Positions 34,687-47,375 of a stretch of 64,000 nt of DNA are shown here, piece after piece. This DNA is from Isoetes taiwanensis. Lineage: Eukaryota; Streptophyta; Lycopodiopsida; Isoetales; Isoetaceae. The notes under the pieces were generated by a model, which saw only the letters and a list, made by a program, of their open reading frames with translations, made no database searches and was not told the origin of the DNA. The stretch is taken from contig JAJEKV010000027.1 in NCBI GenBank assembly GCA_021234155.1, positions 11,856,716 through 11,920,715 on the forward strand, in the 5' to 3' direction. The position numbers and the translations under genes are program-made. Each line of letters opens with the position of its first letter. The first letter of the stretch is position 1.

Positions 34687-35831
34687 TATATGATGTCTTT
34701 GTGTGGCTCTTATGGACGAAGTCACCATCCATTGCTGCCCAAGAGAACTTGGGTTTGCCTATAAAATACTCCAAATATTTTTTCTTTGTTTTTATATCCA
34801 CCTCCTCATCACCAGTTAATGGATATTTCGGAAGGGGCGTGCTTTTTGGTGCATTGGTCACCTGAGTCAGCCGTGGCTCAAGTTTTGGCTTCACATGCAA
34901 TATACGAGCCTCACTTCTACTTATCGTCACATGGGTCACGTAATACTGAAATTCTTTGATATTTTTTTTGCTCTCCCAACCTTGTTCTTCATAAGCCCCA
35001 AGGGAAACGTGAGAACTACCTTGAATCTGACATTGACTATACATGTAGTTCGGCAAATGGGCGGATCTAAGGATCATGACGATATGATAAACTTTGGCAT
35101 TTATCATGCCTGCAATCCTGCTAAATAAATCTGTGTATTTCTTAACTTCCCATAGCATCGTAAAACTACGCATGCCAATAAAAATCATTGTAGCATTCTC
35201 ACAAACCGGTGCAGAAACAGGAATAGCTGACTTGGTGACATGGTGCACGGTGTTCCTCTTCTCTTTCAGTTTCCTTGGCTCTTCTGGCTTTATGATGGCG
35301 ATAATGGTTTCCAAAAAAGCACTGGGGAGATTGCCTTGCACTGGGTCTTTATTATAATTAGCTTTAACATAATCAAAATCTGTGTCAGCTATATCCAGCA
35401 ATCGTTGATCAGAAAGATCTGGAAAACATATAGCTAACTCCTCAAAACTCCTGTATTGCTTTTCTGATATATAGTTGACGTAGGATAACACTTCACGATG
35501 CATCAGTGATAGCGTTCGGATGTCCAGCGCCCTCTGTCGGCAATCAAAGCGCTCTGTATAACCGGATTGGACTTTCAAGAATACTTTGCCTTCGAGAATT
35601 TCGTCCATCAGTTGGCTGACCTCGACATTATTCATTCCTCGAAGGTGTCTTAGGAAATTCTTGTTGAAGAACTCTTTAGAAGGCTTATCTGGCAGTTCCC
35701 AGCTTGCGCGCTGCCCACTTGTTAACAACAGCAACAAGCTTAGACCATGATTCTTCTTGCATGAAGAGGAATTGCTTTTCATCCTTGAGTTATTTAACCT
35801 TCAAGATCGTTGTAGCTACATCGACAAAATC
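34687..35831 (-). pseudogene. Exon 4 of the methyltransferase-like gene, 5' part, up to LINE-D
   Basis: After the acceptor TGTTTACAG the frame has a TAA (35795) and a shift near 35700, then is open for about 340 codons. It includes 'ASWELPDKPSKEFFNKNFL', 'MIFIGMRSFTMLWEVKKY', 'FQYYVTHVTISRSEARIL' and 'FSWAAMDGDFVHKSHTKT'. The final His-Thr-x-x-Lys-Thr lies where beta-class methyltransferases have HPTQKP. A DPPY/DPPW-type catalytic motif is not evident. Confidence 0.55.
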
Positions 35832-35894
35832 CTGTAAACAACAGCTGGTCAAGATCACGACGGCGATCTTCTATAGCTGAAAATAAGAACTTAC

Positions 35895-36234
35895 CTTCCA
35901 AGCGGACGACACTGCAGTGCCTGTTGGGCCTTGTAGAGGGCATCCATAAGCCTTGTGCCGATTCCTTAATTGCTGGAGCTTTTCAATTAGTGGCTCCTTA
36001 TATATTGTATCCGCTATAATGTCGTTACACTGCATGGACAACTGAATATACTCCTTATTGGAGAGATTTCCATTTAGCACCCGGCTTCTTTGTTTTGCAT
36101 AAGCTTTAGCAAATTCAAGTCGTTGCTCGACATTTCCCATCATAGAACAAAGAATTTGTGCAGCGTGATTACCAGAAATAATATAAAAAATTTTGTTCAA
36201 GAGCTCCTCAGGGTGGGACCAAGTGATCAACTTC
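35895..36234 (-). CDS. Exon 3 of the methyltransferase-like gene
   Basis: Open throughout: 'WSHPEELLNKIFYII', 'NVEQRLEFAKAYAKQRSRVL', 'LQQLRNRHKAYGCPLQGPTG'. Acceptor AATGCAG, donor GTAAGTTC. Mostly helical composition; no known domain. Confidence 0.55.
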
Positions 36235-36310
36235 CTGCATTGATGTCCCATCAATTAATAGGCATTATAAACAGGTGGTCTAATAGAGAAAATTATGCAA
36301 TAAACCTTAC

Positions 36311-37143
36311 CTTGTCACTGGATCAAATGGGACGACATCGGCAGCGTGAGAACCTCCATTGGGCATCTTTTGAAGCTCTTGATTAATGTCTGTACATGAT
36401 CATTAGATCGAACCCTATGAGTTAGATTAGCAGGGGCTGTCTCACAATAAAAAATGTTGATCTTCTGGAACCCATTCACTCCCATAGGATAAAATCTTTT
36501 AAATTCCTCTAGCTTGGAGGCGGTCTATTCAGCAAGCTTCTTTTCTTCATCTGGATTGAATTTTAATTCATCGGGCATACGTGAAGGAGATGGCCAAGTT
36601 AACATAGAAGTTGTAGCTATAGGGTTGGTGGACGAGGTGGGAGTAGACGAATAAGTAGAGGGCTGCCCTGTCTCTTCAATGTTCAAGTTTCGAAGTTTAA
36701 TCTTGAAGGTACCTATCTTCCCAGGAAGGGGTGCTTCATGTGTATCCGAATCCTTTACTGGAAGAGGCATAAGCATATTTTTACCAGAGGGATCAACAAC
36801 GCCAGATCTGCCTGGATTTGTATTCTGCACAGGCTGAGACGACACTAAGGATTCTTTTGGAGTCGATGGTTCACCTGCAACATCCAATGGGACCATAGTT
36901 TTTTCTTGGCAACTGCCTGCAACCAGTTCAGTCCATCCGAGAAGGCAACTTGTTGTCCTTTATAGCCGTCAATGCAATGGAAGGAGGCTTTTTATCAGTC
37001 GAAAGGCCCTTCCTACATATGATGAAGCCAACAAGTATATCCCTATTGCACTTTATCTCTGACAAGCTCAACGAATCATACGATGGCAGGTTCCAGCCAT
37101 ATCCTTTGGCACTAGTAGGTACCCCCTTGCCACTGGCAGGCTT
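36311..37143 (-). pseudogene. Exon 2 of the methyltransferase-like gene, 3' part, beyond the CACTA
   Basis: The frame resumes exactly at the other CACTA border with 'NKPASGKGVPTSAKGYGWNL' and 'CNRDILVGFIICRKGL'. Frame breaks occur near 36940 and 36350 and a TAG at 36525. The middle is Ser/Thr/Pro-rich and probably disordered. The last codons read 'DVVPFDPVT' before the donor GTAAGG (36310-36305). Confidence 0.5.
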
Positions 37144-37146
37144 ATT

Positions 37147-37690
37147 CACTACAAGGGATAGTCGACGTCCAACGACGTCGCGACGTCGAAGAACGACGGG
37201 TCGTCGTCGAACATCGACGACATCGCCGCTCAACGGCGACAACGTCGCTTCGGCGCCGTTCAACGACGCTTTTCGGGGATGACGGTCGGATTGGCTCAAG
37301 GCGGGTATGGCCGCTAAGCCAAAGTGTGCTCGGCGAATAAAACATCGTCACCGAACGCCGTTGAACGACGCCTCACGTGAGCCGACGCGGGTACATCCGG
37401 CCATGGCAGGCTTTGCCGACATGCCGCGGCACGCCACCGTGTTCTCGCCATCGCCGACATGACGCCGTTGAACGACTAAAAAATCGACGTGACCGGTCCG
37501 GCTGCGGGCTTGCCGACATGCCAGTCGGGTACGCCAAAGTGTCCCGCCATCGACATGACGCCGCTAAACGGCGCTGAATATCGGACGGCGGGCGAAGAAG
37601 CTTTTGCCGGCCCATGGGTCGGCATCGTCCGCGCCCACGCCATTGTCGCCAGAGCACCACGTAAGCAACGCCGTTAACGACGTCACTATT
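37147..37690. repeat. Left subterminal repeats of the CACTA
   Basis: Dense CGACGTC/GACGTCG words, for example TCGACGTCCAACGACGTCGC just inside the terminus and 'CCGTTGAACGACG' near 37352 and 37454. In CACTA elements such subterminal motifs bind the transposase accessory protein; here the role is inferred from position. GC-rich and CpG-rich. Confidence 0.8.
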
Positions 37691-37712
37691 TTTTTTTTTT
37701 TTTTTTTTTGGG

Positions 37713-37747
<35 letters not shown>

Positions 37748-37770
37748 AACACCGCGTTGCTTATCGCTTG

Positions 37771-40700
37771 AATGCCAAAATTACCCTATGGACTAAGTTA
37801 CACGCGGCGGTTTGCAAAAACGACACACTTACGCCTACATTGCAAGGTATTCAACAAACCACCTCCTAGGCCAATTGACTACGAGTGTGTTGCACATGAG
37901 ATAGTTTGGCGCTTCTTCGAGAAGAGGTGGCCTTCTGGTCACAAAACTTGGTCCCTAGGGTAATGTCGACGCTCGAGTCCATTGGCGTAGCCGAATCCAT
38001 CACGGTTCGGAGAGGGAAAATTGCCCGTCCGTCGCCGGGCCTTCGGAGAGGACTTTTGGGGCAAGCCGCCCGTGGTTTTTAGGGTCCGTGCTCTGGCCAA
38101 CACCCCCCTCACGTCAAGACATGGCGCCAAGGTCCTAGTCGAATCGACAAGGATAGAGCCTCCCAAACGTAAACCCTATGAGTTGCCGTGTTCTAGCGTG
38201 GTTTGCGTTTTGGGTGCCGAAGTTTTGGTCTTTTGCACTTGGGACGTGGCCGATCACATGCGCTTGAGAACGCTTGAAGCAAGGGAACTGACGGAATGGA
38301 GTTTGGACACATACTCCTCCCGTTGTGGCGGTTAGAAGTCAAGGCCCGCTTTGCAGAGCAAGACATTCGTAAATTAAGTAATTAATGCATAGTACGACTT
38401 AAATTCTGATTTTTGTCAGCCTAGCATCCTAAGTCATCGCCAACATACAGAACCAACTTTCAAAAATTTTGGATATGGTTTAGATCAAATAGTTTGCACT
38501 AGAACGGTCCGGCACTTTGTTGTTGGGCAAACAAATGCACACTTGCCCAAGTCAAACAAGGCCAGGACCTTGCAAGGCCTCCTCATTAGAGGGAGAGTCC
38601 GGAACCCGTGAGGCCCGAGCCCCAAAAGCTTCCCCGAGGCAGCCTTTCTGGCAGCGCCCGTCTGGGGCGTGACGCTAAAAGTCCACACTCCCATCTCGGT
38701 TCCCGTATCCGACCATTGAATCCTTTGTTCCGTGAACCCGGTCCGAGAAGGTCCAAAAATCCAACATCCGTCCCCGAGAACATATCAAACCGCTGAAGCG
38801 CCCCCGCGGCGACAAATAAACAGAAACCAAAGTGTTTTGTCGTTTTACATTGCGGAGGTTCTCGAAATGCCGAACCGACTTCGGCCACATCGTTCGGAAT
38901 GCCAAAATTACCCTAGGGACCAAGTTATACGGTCGGTTTTGCAAAAGAAACAAACACTTACGCCCTACATTGCGATTATTCGCCAGCCCACCTCATAGGC
39001 CAATTGACTACGAGTGTGTTGCACATGAGATAGTTTGGCGCTTCTTCGAAGAAGGGTGGGCTTCGCCACAAAACTTGGTCCCTAGGGCAATGTCGACGCT
39101 TCCGAGTCCATTGGCGAGAGACAGATCACGTTCCCGAGAGAGGGGAAGTTGCCCGTCCGGTCGCCGTGGCCTTCCGGAGAGGAATTTTGAGGCAAGCCGC
39201 TTCGGGGTGGTTTTTAGGTCCGTGCTCAAGGCGTCAAGACCCCCCTACATCAAGACATCGGGCGCAAGGTCCTAGTCAACCGACAAGGATAGGGCCTCAA
39301 ACGTAAACCCTATGAGTTGCCGTGTTCTAGCGGGGGTTTGCGCTTTGGGTGCCGAGTTTTGGTCTTTTGCACTTGGGACATGGCCGATCAGATGCGCTTG
39401 AGAACGCGAAGCAAGGGGAACTGCCGGAATGGAGTTTGACCCGCACTCCTCCGCTAGGCGCTTAGAAGTCAAGGGCCGCTTTTGGTAATAGCAAGACATT
39501 CGTAAATTCGTAATTAATGCATAGTACGGAATTAAATTCTGATTTTTGTCACTAGCTTCCTAAATCATCGCCAACATACAGCCAACTTTCAAAAAAATTT
39601 GGATAAGGTTTAGATCAAATAGTTTGCACTAGAACAGTCCGGCAGCCTTGTTGTTGGGCAGCCGAGCCGGCACACTTGCCCAAGTCAAACAAGGCCAGGA
39701 CCTTGCAAGGCCTCCTCATTAGAGGGGAGAGTCCGAACCCCAGGAGGCGAGCCCCAAAAAGCTTCCCGAGGCAGCCTTTCCTGGCAGCGCTGCGCCAGGG
39801 GGGTGTACGCTAAAGACCACACTCCCGGATCTCGGTTCCTCGTATCCCACCTTTGAATCCTTTGTTCCGTGAACCTGGTCCGAAGGTCCAAAAATCCAAC
39901 ATCCGTCCCGAAAACATATCAAACCGAAGCGTCCGCCGGGCGTGTGTAGAAACCAAAGTGTTTTGTCGTTCGGACATTGCGGAGGCTCGAGAATGCCGAT
40001 CCGACTTCGCCATATCGTCCGGAATGCCAAAATTACCCTAGGGACCAAGTTACCCGGGCCAGTTTTGCAAAAGAAAGAAACACTTACGCCCTACATTGCG
40101 GATTCGCCAGCCACCTCCTAGGCCAATTGACTTCGAGTGTGTTGCACATGAGATAGTTTGGCTTCTTGAAGGGCTGGGCTTCCGCCAAAAACTTGGTCCC
40201 TAGGGCAATGTCGACGTTCGACTCCATTGGCAGAGACAGATCACGGTTCGGAGAGAAGTTCGCCCGTCGCCGCGAGGCCTTTGGGAGAAGACTTTTGGGG
40301 CAAGCCGCCCAGGTGGTTTTAGGGTCCGTGCTCGGCGCCAACACCCCCCTACGCAAGACACGGCGCGAAGGTCCTAGTCAAATCGACAAGCATAGAGCCT
40401 CCCAAACGTAAACCCTATGAGTTGCGAGGTTCTAGCGGTGGTTTAGCGTTTTGGGTGCCGAAGTTTTGGTCTTTGCACTTGGGGCGTGGCCAATCATATG
40501 CAGTTGAGAACGCCAAGCAAGGGGAACTGACGGAATGGAGTTTGGACCTGTACTCCTCCGTTGTGGCGGTTTAGAAGTCAAAGGCGCTTTGCGAGAGCAA
40601 GACATTAAATAAATTCGTAATTAATGCATAGTACGGGACTTAAATTCCGATTTTTGTCAGCTAGCATCCTAAGTCATCGCCAACATACAGGGCCAACTTT

Positions 40701-43700
40701 CAAAAATTTTGGATATGGTTTAGATCAAATAGTTTGCACTAGAACGGTCCGGGCAGCTGTTGTTGGGCACCGAAATGCACACTTGCCCAAGTCAAACAAG
40801 GCCAGGGACCTTGCAAGGCCTCCTCATTAAAGGGGAGAGTCCGAACCCCGTGAGGCGAGCCCCAAAGCTTCCCCTCGAGGCAGCCTTTCTGGCGCAAATT
40901 CCCGGTTGGGGCGACGCTAAAGACCACACTCGGATCTCGGTTCCCCGTATCCGACCGCTGAATCCTTTGTTCCGGGAACCTGGTCCGAAGGTCCAAAAAA
41001 TCCAACATCCGTCCGAGAACATATCAAACCCAGCGAAGGCGCCCCGCGGCGGCCAGAGAAACCAAAGTGTTTTGTCGTTCGGACATTATGGGAGGTTCAA
41101 ATGCCGAACCGACTTCGCCACATCGTCCGGAATGCCAAAATTACCCTAGGGACCAAGTTATACCACGGTTTGCAAAAGAAACAAACACTTACGCCCTACA
41201 TTGCGTGACCAAAGAACCACCTCCCAGGCCAATTGACTACGAGTGTGTTGCACATGAGATAGTTTGGCGCTTCTTCGAAGGGTGGGCTTCTGGCCACAAA
41301 ACTTGGTCCGTAGGGCAATGTCGACGTTCTCGGTCCATTGGCGCGGACAGATCGGTTCGAGAGAGGGAAGTTGCCCCGTCCGTCGCCGGGGCCTTTGGGA
41401 GAGGAATTTTGGGGCAAGCCGCTTCGGTGGTTTTTAGAGTCCGTGCTCTGGCGTCAACACCCCCTACATCAAGACATCGCGAAGAAGGTCCTAGTCAAAT
41501 CGACAAGGATAGAGCCTCCCAAACGTAAAACCCTATGAGTTGCCGGTTCTTGCGGGGTTTGGCGTTTTGGGTGCCGAAGTTTTGGTCTTTGCACTTGGGG
41601 CGTGGCCGATCACATGCGCTTGAGAACGCTTAAAGAAGGGAACTGACGGAATGGAGTTTGGACCTGTACTCCTCCCGTTGTGGCGGTTAGAAGTCAAGGG
41701 CCGCTTTTGCGGTAGCAAGACATTAAATAAATTCGTAATTAATGCATAGTACGGATTTAAATTCTGATTTTTTGTCCGCTAGCTTCCTAAGTCATCGCCA
41801 ACATACAGGCCAACTTTCAAAAATTTTGGATAAGGTTTAGATCAAATAGTTTGCACTAGAACAGTCCGGGCACTTTGTTGTTGGGCGAAGCCGCACACTT
41901 TCCCAAGTCAAACAAGGCCAGGACCTTGCAAGGCCTCCTCATTAGAGGGAGAGTCCAACCCCGTGAGGTGAGCCCCAAAAGCTTCCCGAGGCAGCCTTTC
42001 TGGCGTGGGTAGCGCCCGGGGTGTACGCTAAAGACCACACTCCCGATCTCTGGTTCTCGTGATCCGTGGTTGAATCCTTTGTTCCAGGAACCTGGTCCGT
42101 GAAGGTCAAAAAATCCAACATCCGTCCGGAAAACATATCAAACCGCTGAAGCGCCCCGGCGGCGAAAGTAGAAACCAAAGTGTTTTGTCGTTCGGACATT
42201 CGCGGAGGTTCAAAATGCCGATCCGACTTCCGCCACATCGTCCGGAATGCCAAAATTACCCTAGGGACCAAGTTACACGGTCGGTTTTGCAAAAAGAAAG
42301 AAACACTTACGCCCTACATTGCGATTTCAAAGACCCACCTCCTAGGCCAATTGACTACGAGTGTGTTGCACATGAGATAGTTTGGCTTCTTCGAGAAGGG
42401 TGGGCTTCGCCACAAAACTTGGTCCCTAGGGCAATGTCGACGCTAGAGTCCATTGGCGAGCGGATCATGGTTCCGAGAGGGGAAGTTGCCCGTCCGCCGC
42501 CAGGCCTTTGGGAGAGGACTTTTGGGGCAAGCCGCCTAGGTGGGTTTTAGGGTCCGTGCTTTCGGCCAACACCCCCTACGCCAAGACACCTACAAAGGTC
42601 CTAGTCAAATCGACAAGCATAGAGCCTCCAAACGTAAACCCTATGAGTTGCGAGGTTCCTAGCGAGGTTTGCGTTTTGGGTGCCGAAGTTTGGTCTTTTG
42701 CACTTGGGGCGTGGCCAATCACATGCAGTTGAGAACGCGAAGCAAGGGGAACTGCGGAATGGAGTTTGGACCCGCATACTCCTCCCGTTGTGACAGTTAG
42801 AAGTCAAGGCGCTTTTGCGGTAGGCAAGACATTCATAAATTCGTAATTAATGCATAGTACGGACTTAAATTCTGATTTTTGTCGGCTAGCATCCTAAGTC
42901 ATCGCCAACATCATACAGCCAACTTTCAAAAATTTTGGATATGGTTTAGATCAAATAGTTTGCACTAGAACGGTCCGGGCAGCCTGTTGTTGGGCAGCCG
43001 AGCTGGCACACTTGCCCAAGTCAAACAAGGCCAGGACCTTGCAAGGCCTCCTCATTAAAGGGGAGAGTCCGAACCCCAGGAGGCGAGCCCCAAAAAGCTT
43101 CCCGAGGCAGCCTTTCCTGGCAGCGCTCCGTCGGGGGGGCGTACGCTAAAGACCACACTCCCGGATCTCGGTTCCCGTATCCGACCGTTGAATCCTTTGT
43201 TCCAGGAACCTGGTCCGAGAAGGTCCAAAAAAATCCAACATCCGTCCGGGAGAACATATCAAACCGCACAAGCGCCCCGCGGGCGGCGACGCCAGAGAAA
43301 CCAAAGTGTTTTGTCGTTGGGACATTGGGAGGAGGCTCAGAAATGCCGAACCAACTTCGCCACATCGTCCTAATGCCAAAATTACCCTAGGGACCAAGTT
43401 ATACGGTCAGTTTTGCAAAAGAAACAAACACTTACGCCCTACATTGCGTTATTCAAAGAACCACCTCCTAGGCCAATTGACTCACGAGTGTGTTTGCACA
43501 TGAGATAGTTTGGCGCTTCTTCGAGAAGGGTGGGCTTCCGGCCACAAAACTTGGTCCGTAGGGCAATGTCGGCGCTCGAGTCCATTGGCGAGAGACAGAT
43601 CACGGTTCGGAGAGGGAAGTTGCCCGTCCGTCGCCGGAGGCCTTTGGGAGAGGAATTTTGGGGCAAGCTGCTTCCGGGTTTTTTAGAGTCCGTGCTCACG

Positions 43701-46700
43701 GGCCAACACCCCCCTCTACATCAAGACACGGCGCAAGGTCCTAGTCAAATCTGACAAGGATAGAGCCTCCGAAACGTAAACCCTATGAGTTGCCAGGTTC
43801 TTGCAGGGTTTGCGTTTTGGGTGCCGAGTTTTGGTCTTTTGCACTTGGGACGTGGCGATCACATGCGCTTGAGAACGCGAAGCAAGGGGAACCGACGGAA
43901 TGGAGTTTGGACCAGTACTCCTCCCATTGTGGCGTTAGGAAGTCAAGGGCCAACTGCGATAGCAAGACATTCGTAAATTCGTAATTAATGCATAGTACGG
44001 ACTTAAATTCTGATTTTTTTGTCCGCTAGCTTCCTAAGTCATCGCCAACATACAGGCCAACTTTCAAAAATTTGGATAAGGTTTAGATCAAATAGTTTGC
44101 ACTAGAACAAACCCAGGGCTCGCTGTTGGGCAGCCGAAATGGGCACACTTGCCCAAGTCAAACAAAGCCGGGACCTTGCAAGGCCTCCTCATTAGAGGGG
44201 AGAGTCCGAACCCCGTGAGGCGAGCCCCAAAAAGCTTCCCGAGGCAGCCTTTCCGGCGTATTTGCGCCGGGGTGTACGCTAAAGACCACACTCCGGATCG
44301 GTTCCTCGTGATCCGACCGCTTGAATCCTTTGTTCCGGGAACCTGGTCCGTGAAGGTCCAAAAAATCCAACATCCGTCCGGAAAACATATCAAACCGCGC
44401 CGCGTCCCGCGGGCGACAAGTAGAAACCAAAGTGTTTTGTCGTTTGGACATTCGCGGAGGAGGTTCAAAATGCCGATCCGACTTCGCCATCGTCCTAATG
44501 CCAAAATTACCCTAGGGACCAAGTTACACGGTCCGTTTTGCAAAAGAAAGAAACACTTACGCCCTACATTGCGGTGATTCGCCAGCCACCTCCTAGGCCA
44601 ATTGACTACGAAAGTGTGTTGCACATGAGATAGTTTGGCGCTTCTTCGAGAAGGGGTGGGCTTACGCCACAAAACTTGGTCCCTAGGGCAATGTCGACGC
44701 TCGGTCCATTGGCGAGACGGATCATGGTTCCTGGAGAGGGGAGTTGCCCGTCCGTCGCCCGTGGCCTTTGGGAGAGGACTTTTGGGGCAAGCTGCTTCGG
44801 GTGGTTTTAGGTCCGTGCTCAAGTCAACACCCCCCTCTACGTCAAGACACGCGCAAGGTCCTAGTCAAATCGACAAGCATAGAGCCTCCAAACGTAAACC
44901 CTATGAGTTGCGAGGTTCTAGCGAGGGTTTCGCGTTTTGGGTGCGAAGTTTTGGTCTTTGCACTTGGGACGTGGCCAATCACATGCTTGAGAACGAAGCA
45001 AGGGGAACCGACGGAATGGAGTTTGGACTGTACTCCTCCCGTTAGGCGCTTAGAAGTCAAGGCGCTTTTGCGATAGCAAGACATTCATAAATTCGTAATT
45101 AATGCATAGTACGGGACTTAAATTCTGATTTTTTGTCAGCTAGCATCCTAAGTCATCGCCAACATACAGAGCCAACTTTCAAAATTTTGGATATGGTTTA
45201 GATCAAATAGTTTGCACTAGAACGGTCCGGCAGCCGGCTGTTGTTGGGGCAGCCGAACACTTGCCCAAGTCAAACAAGGCCAGGACCTTGCAAGGCCTCC
45301 TCATTAAAGGGAGAGTCCGAACCCGGGAGGCGAGCCCCAAAAGCTTCCCCGAGGCAGCCTTTCCCCGGCGGCGCCCGGGGGGCGACGCTAAAGACCACAC
45401 TCCCGATCTCGGTTCGTGATCCGACCGTTGAATCCTTTGTTCCAGGAACCTGGTCCGAGAAGGTCCAAAAATCCAACATCCGTCCCGGAGAACATATCAA
45501 ACCACGAAGCGTCTATCGGCGGCCAGAAACCAAAGTGTTTTGTCGTTCGGACATTGCGAGGTTCGAAATGCCGAACCAACTTCGCCACATCGTCCGGAAT
45601 GCCAAAATTACCCTAGGGACCAAGTTATACGGTCCCGTTTTGCAAAAGAAACAAACACTTACGCCCTACATTGCGGTGATTCAAAGAACCACCTCCCTGG
45701 CCAATTGACTACGAGTGTGTTGCACATGAGATAGTTTGGCGCTTCTTCGAGAAGGGGTGGGCTTCGGCCACAAAACTTGGTCCAGAGGGCAATGTCGACG
45801 CTTCCGAGTCCATTGGCGAGACAAAATCCGCGGTTCCGGAGAGGGGAAGTTGCCCGTCCGCCGCCGGGCCCTTTGGGAGAGGAATTTTGGGGCAAAGCCG
45901 CTTCGGGTGGTTTTAGGGTCCGGTGGCTCGCTCGGCGTCAACACCCCTCTACATCAAGACACCGGCATGAAGGTCCTAGTCAAATCGACAAGGATAGAGC
46001 CTCCCAAACGTAAACCCCATGAGTTGCCGTTCTAGCGGGGGTTTGCGTTTTGGGTGCCGAGTTTTGGTCTTTTGCACTTGGGGCGTGGCCCGATCACATG
46101 CAGTTGAGAACGCCGGCCAGGAACCCGACGGAATGGAGTTTGGACTGTACTCCTCCGTTGTGGCGCTTAGAAGTCAAGGGCCGCTTTTGCAAGAGCAAGA
46201 CATTCGTAAATTCGTAATTAATGCATAGTACGGACTTAAATTCTGATTTTTGTCCGCTAGCTTCCTAAGTCATCGCCAACATACAGGCCAACTTTCAAAA
46301 AAATTGGATAAGGTTTAGATCAAATAGTTTGCACTAGAACGGTCCCAACACTGTTGTTGGGCAGCCGACGGCACACTTGCCCAAGTCAAACAAGGCGGAC
46401 CTTGCAAGGCCTCCTCATTAAAGGGGGAGAGTCCGAACCCGGGAGGCGAGCCCCAAAAGCTTCGAGGCGACCTTTCCCGGCGCTCCGTCGGGGCGTCGCT
46501 AAAGACCACACTCCTGATCTCGGTTCCCGTATCCGGCCGCTGAATCCTTTGTTCCAGGAACCTGGTCCCAGAAGGTCCAAAAAATCCAACATCCGTCCGG
46601 GAGAACATATCAAACCGCTTGAAGCCCCGCGGCGGCGATTAGAAAACCAAAGTGTTTTGTCGTTCGGACATTGCGGAGGTTCAAATGCCGATCCGACTTA

Positions 46701-47375
46701 GCCACATCGTCCCGGAATGCCAAAATTACCCTAGGGACCAAGTTACACGGTCGGTTTTGCCAAAGAAAGAAACACACTACGCCATTACATTGCGCGATTT
46801 CAGGACCACCTCCTAGGCCAATTGACTTCACGAGTGTGTGTTGCACATGAGATAGTTTGGCTTCTTCGAAGGGGTGGGCTTAGCCACAAAACTTGGTCCC
46901 TAGGGCAATGTCGACGTTCGACTCCATTGGCGAGACAGATCCGCGGTTCCCGGGAGAGGAAGTTGCCCGTCCGTCGCCTGTGGCCTTTGGGAGAAGACTT
47001 TTGGGGCAAGCCGCCTCCGGGTGGTTTTAGGGTCCGTGCTCGGCGTCAACACCCCCTACGCCAAGACCGCGCCAAGAAGGTCCTAGTCAAATCGACAAGC
47101 ATAGAGCCTCAAACGTAAACCCTATGAGTTGCTAGGTTCTAGCGGGGTTTGCGTTTTGGGTGCCGAAGTTTTGGTCTTTTGCACTTGGGGACGTGGCCAA
47201 TCACATGCGATTGAGAACACGAAGCAAGGGAACGGACGGAATGGAGTTTGGACTCATACTCCTCCCGCTGTGGCGGTTAGAAGTCAAGGCCCGCTTTTGC
47301 GGTAGGCAAGACATTCGTAAATTAAGTAATTAATGCATAGTACGGACTTAAATTCTGATTTTTGTCACTAGCATC
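37771..47375. repeat. Satellite array: nine units of about 1.12 kb in a dimeric higher-order pattern
   Basis: The anchor ATTAATGCATAG recurs near 38381, 39513, 40620, 41739, 42847, 43984, 45098, 46217 and 47330 (spacing 1107-1137 bp). Diagnostic sites alternate from unit to unit: GGATATGG versus GGATAAGG, TAGCATCC versus TAGCTTCC, GACTTTTGGGG versus GAATTTTGGGG, AAACAAACAC versus AAAGAAACAC, CCGAACC versus CCGATCC. The true repeat is therefore an A-B dimer of about 2.2 kb. Most other differences are 1-4-base indels. All long frames in the array are shifted between units, so none is called. Unit 1 is truncated at the left, next to a poly(T)/poly(A) tract. Confidence 0.95.

Noticed and set aside
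37681-37745. Poly(T)/poly(A) tract read as a retroelement tail
   Set aside because: No retroelement sequence abuts it. T and A runs face each other and it borders the satellite, so a slippage tract or assembly weakness is more likely.
38000-47200. Many frames of 60-240 codons in the satellite, for example 44088-44822
   Set aside because: Small indels shift the frames from unit to unit, and composition follows the GC-rich repeat. None is conserved across the nine units.
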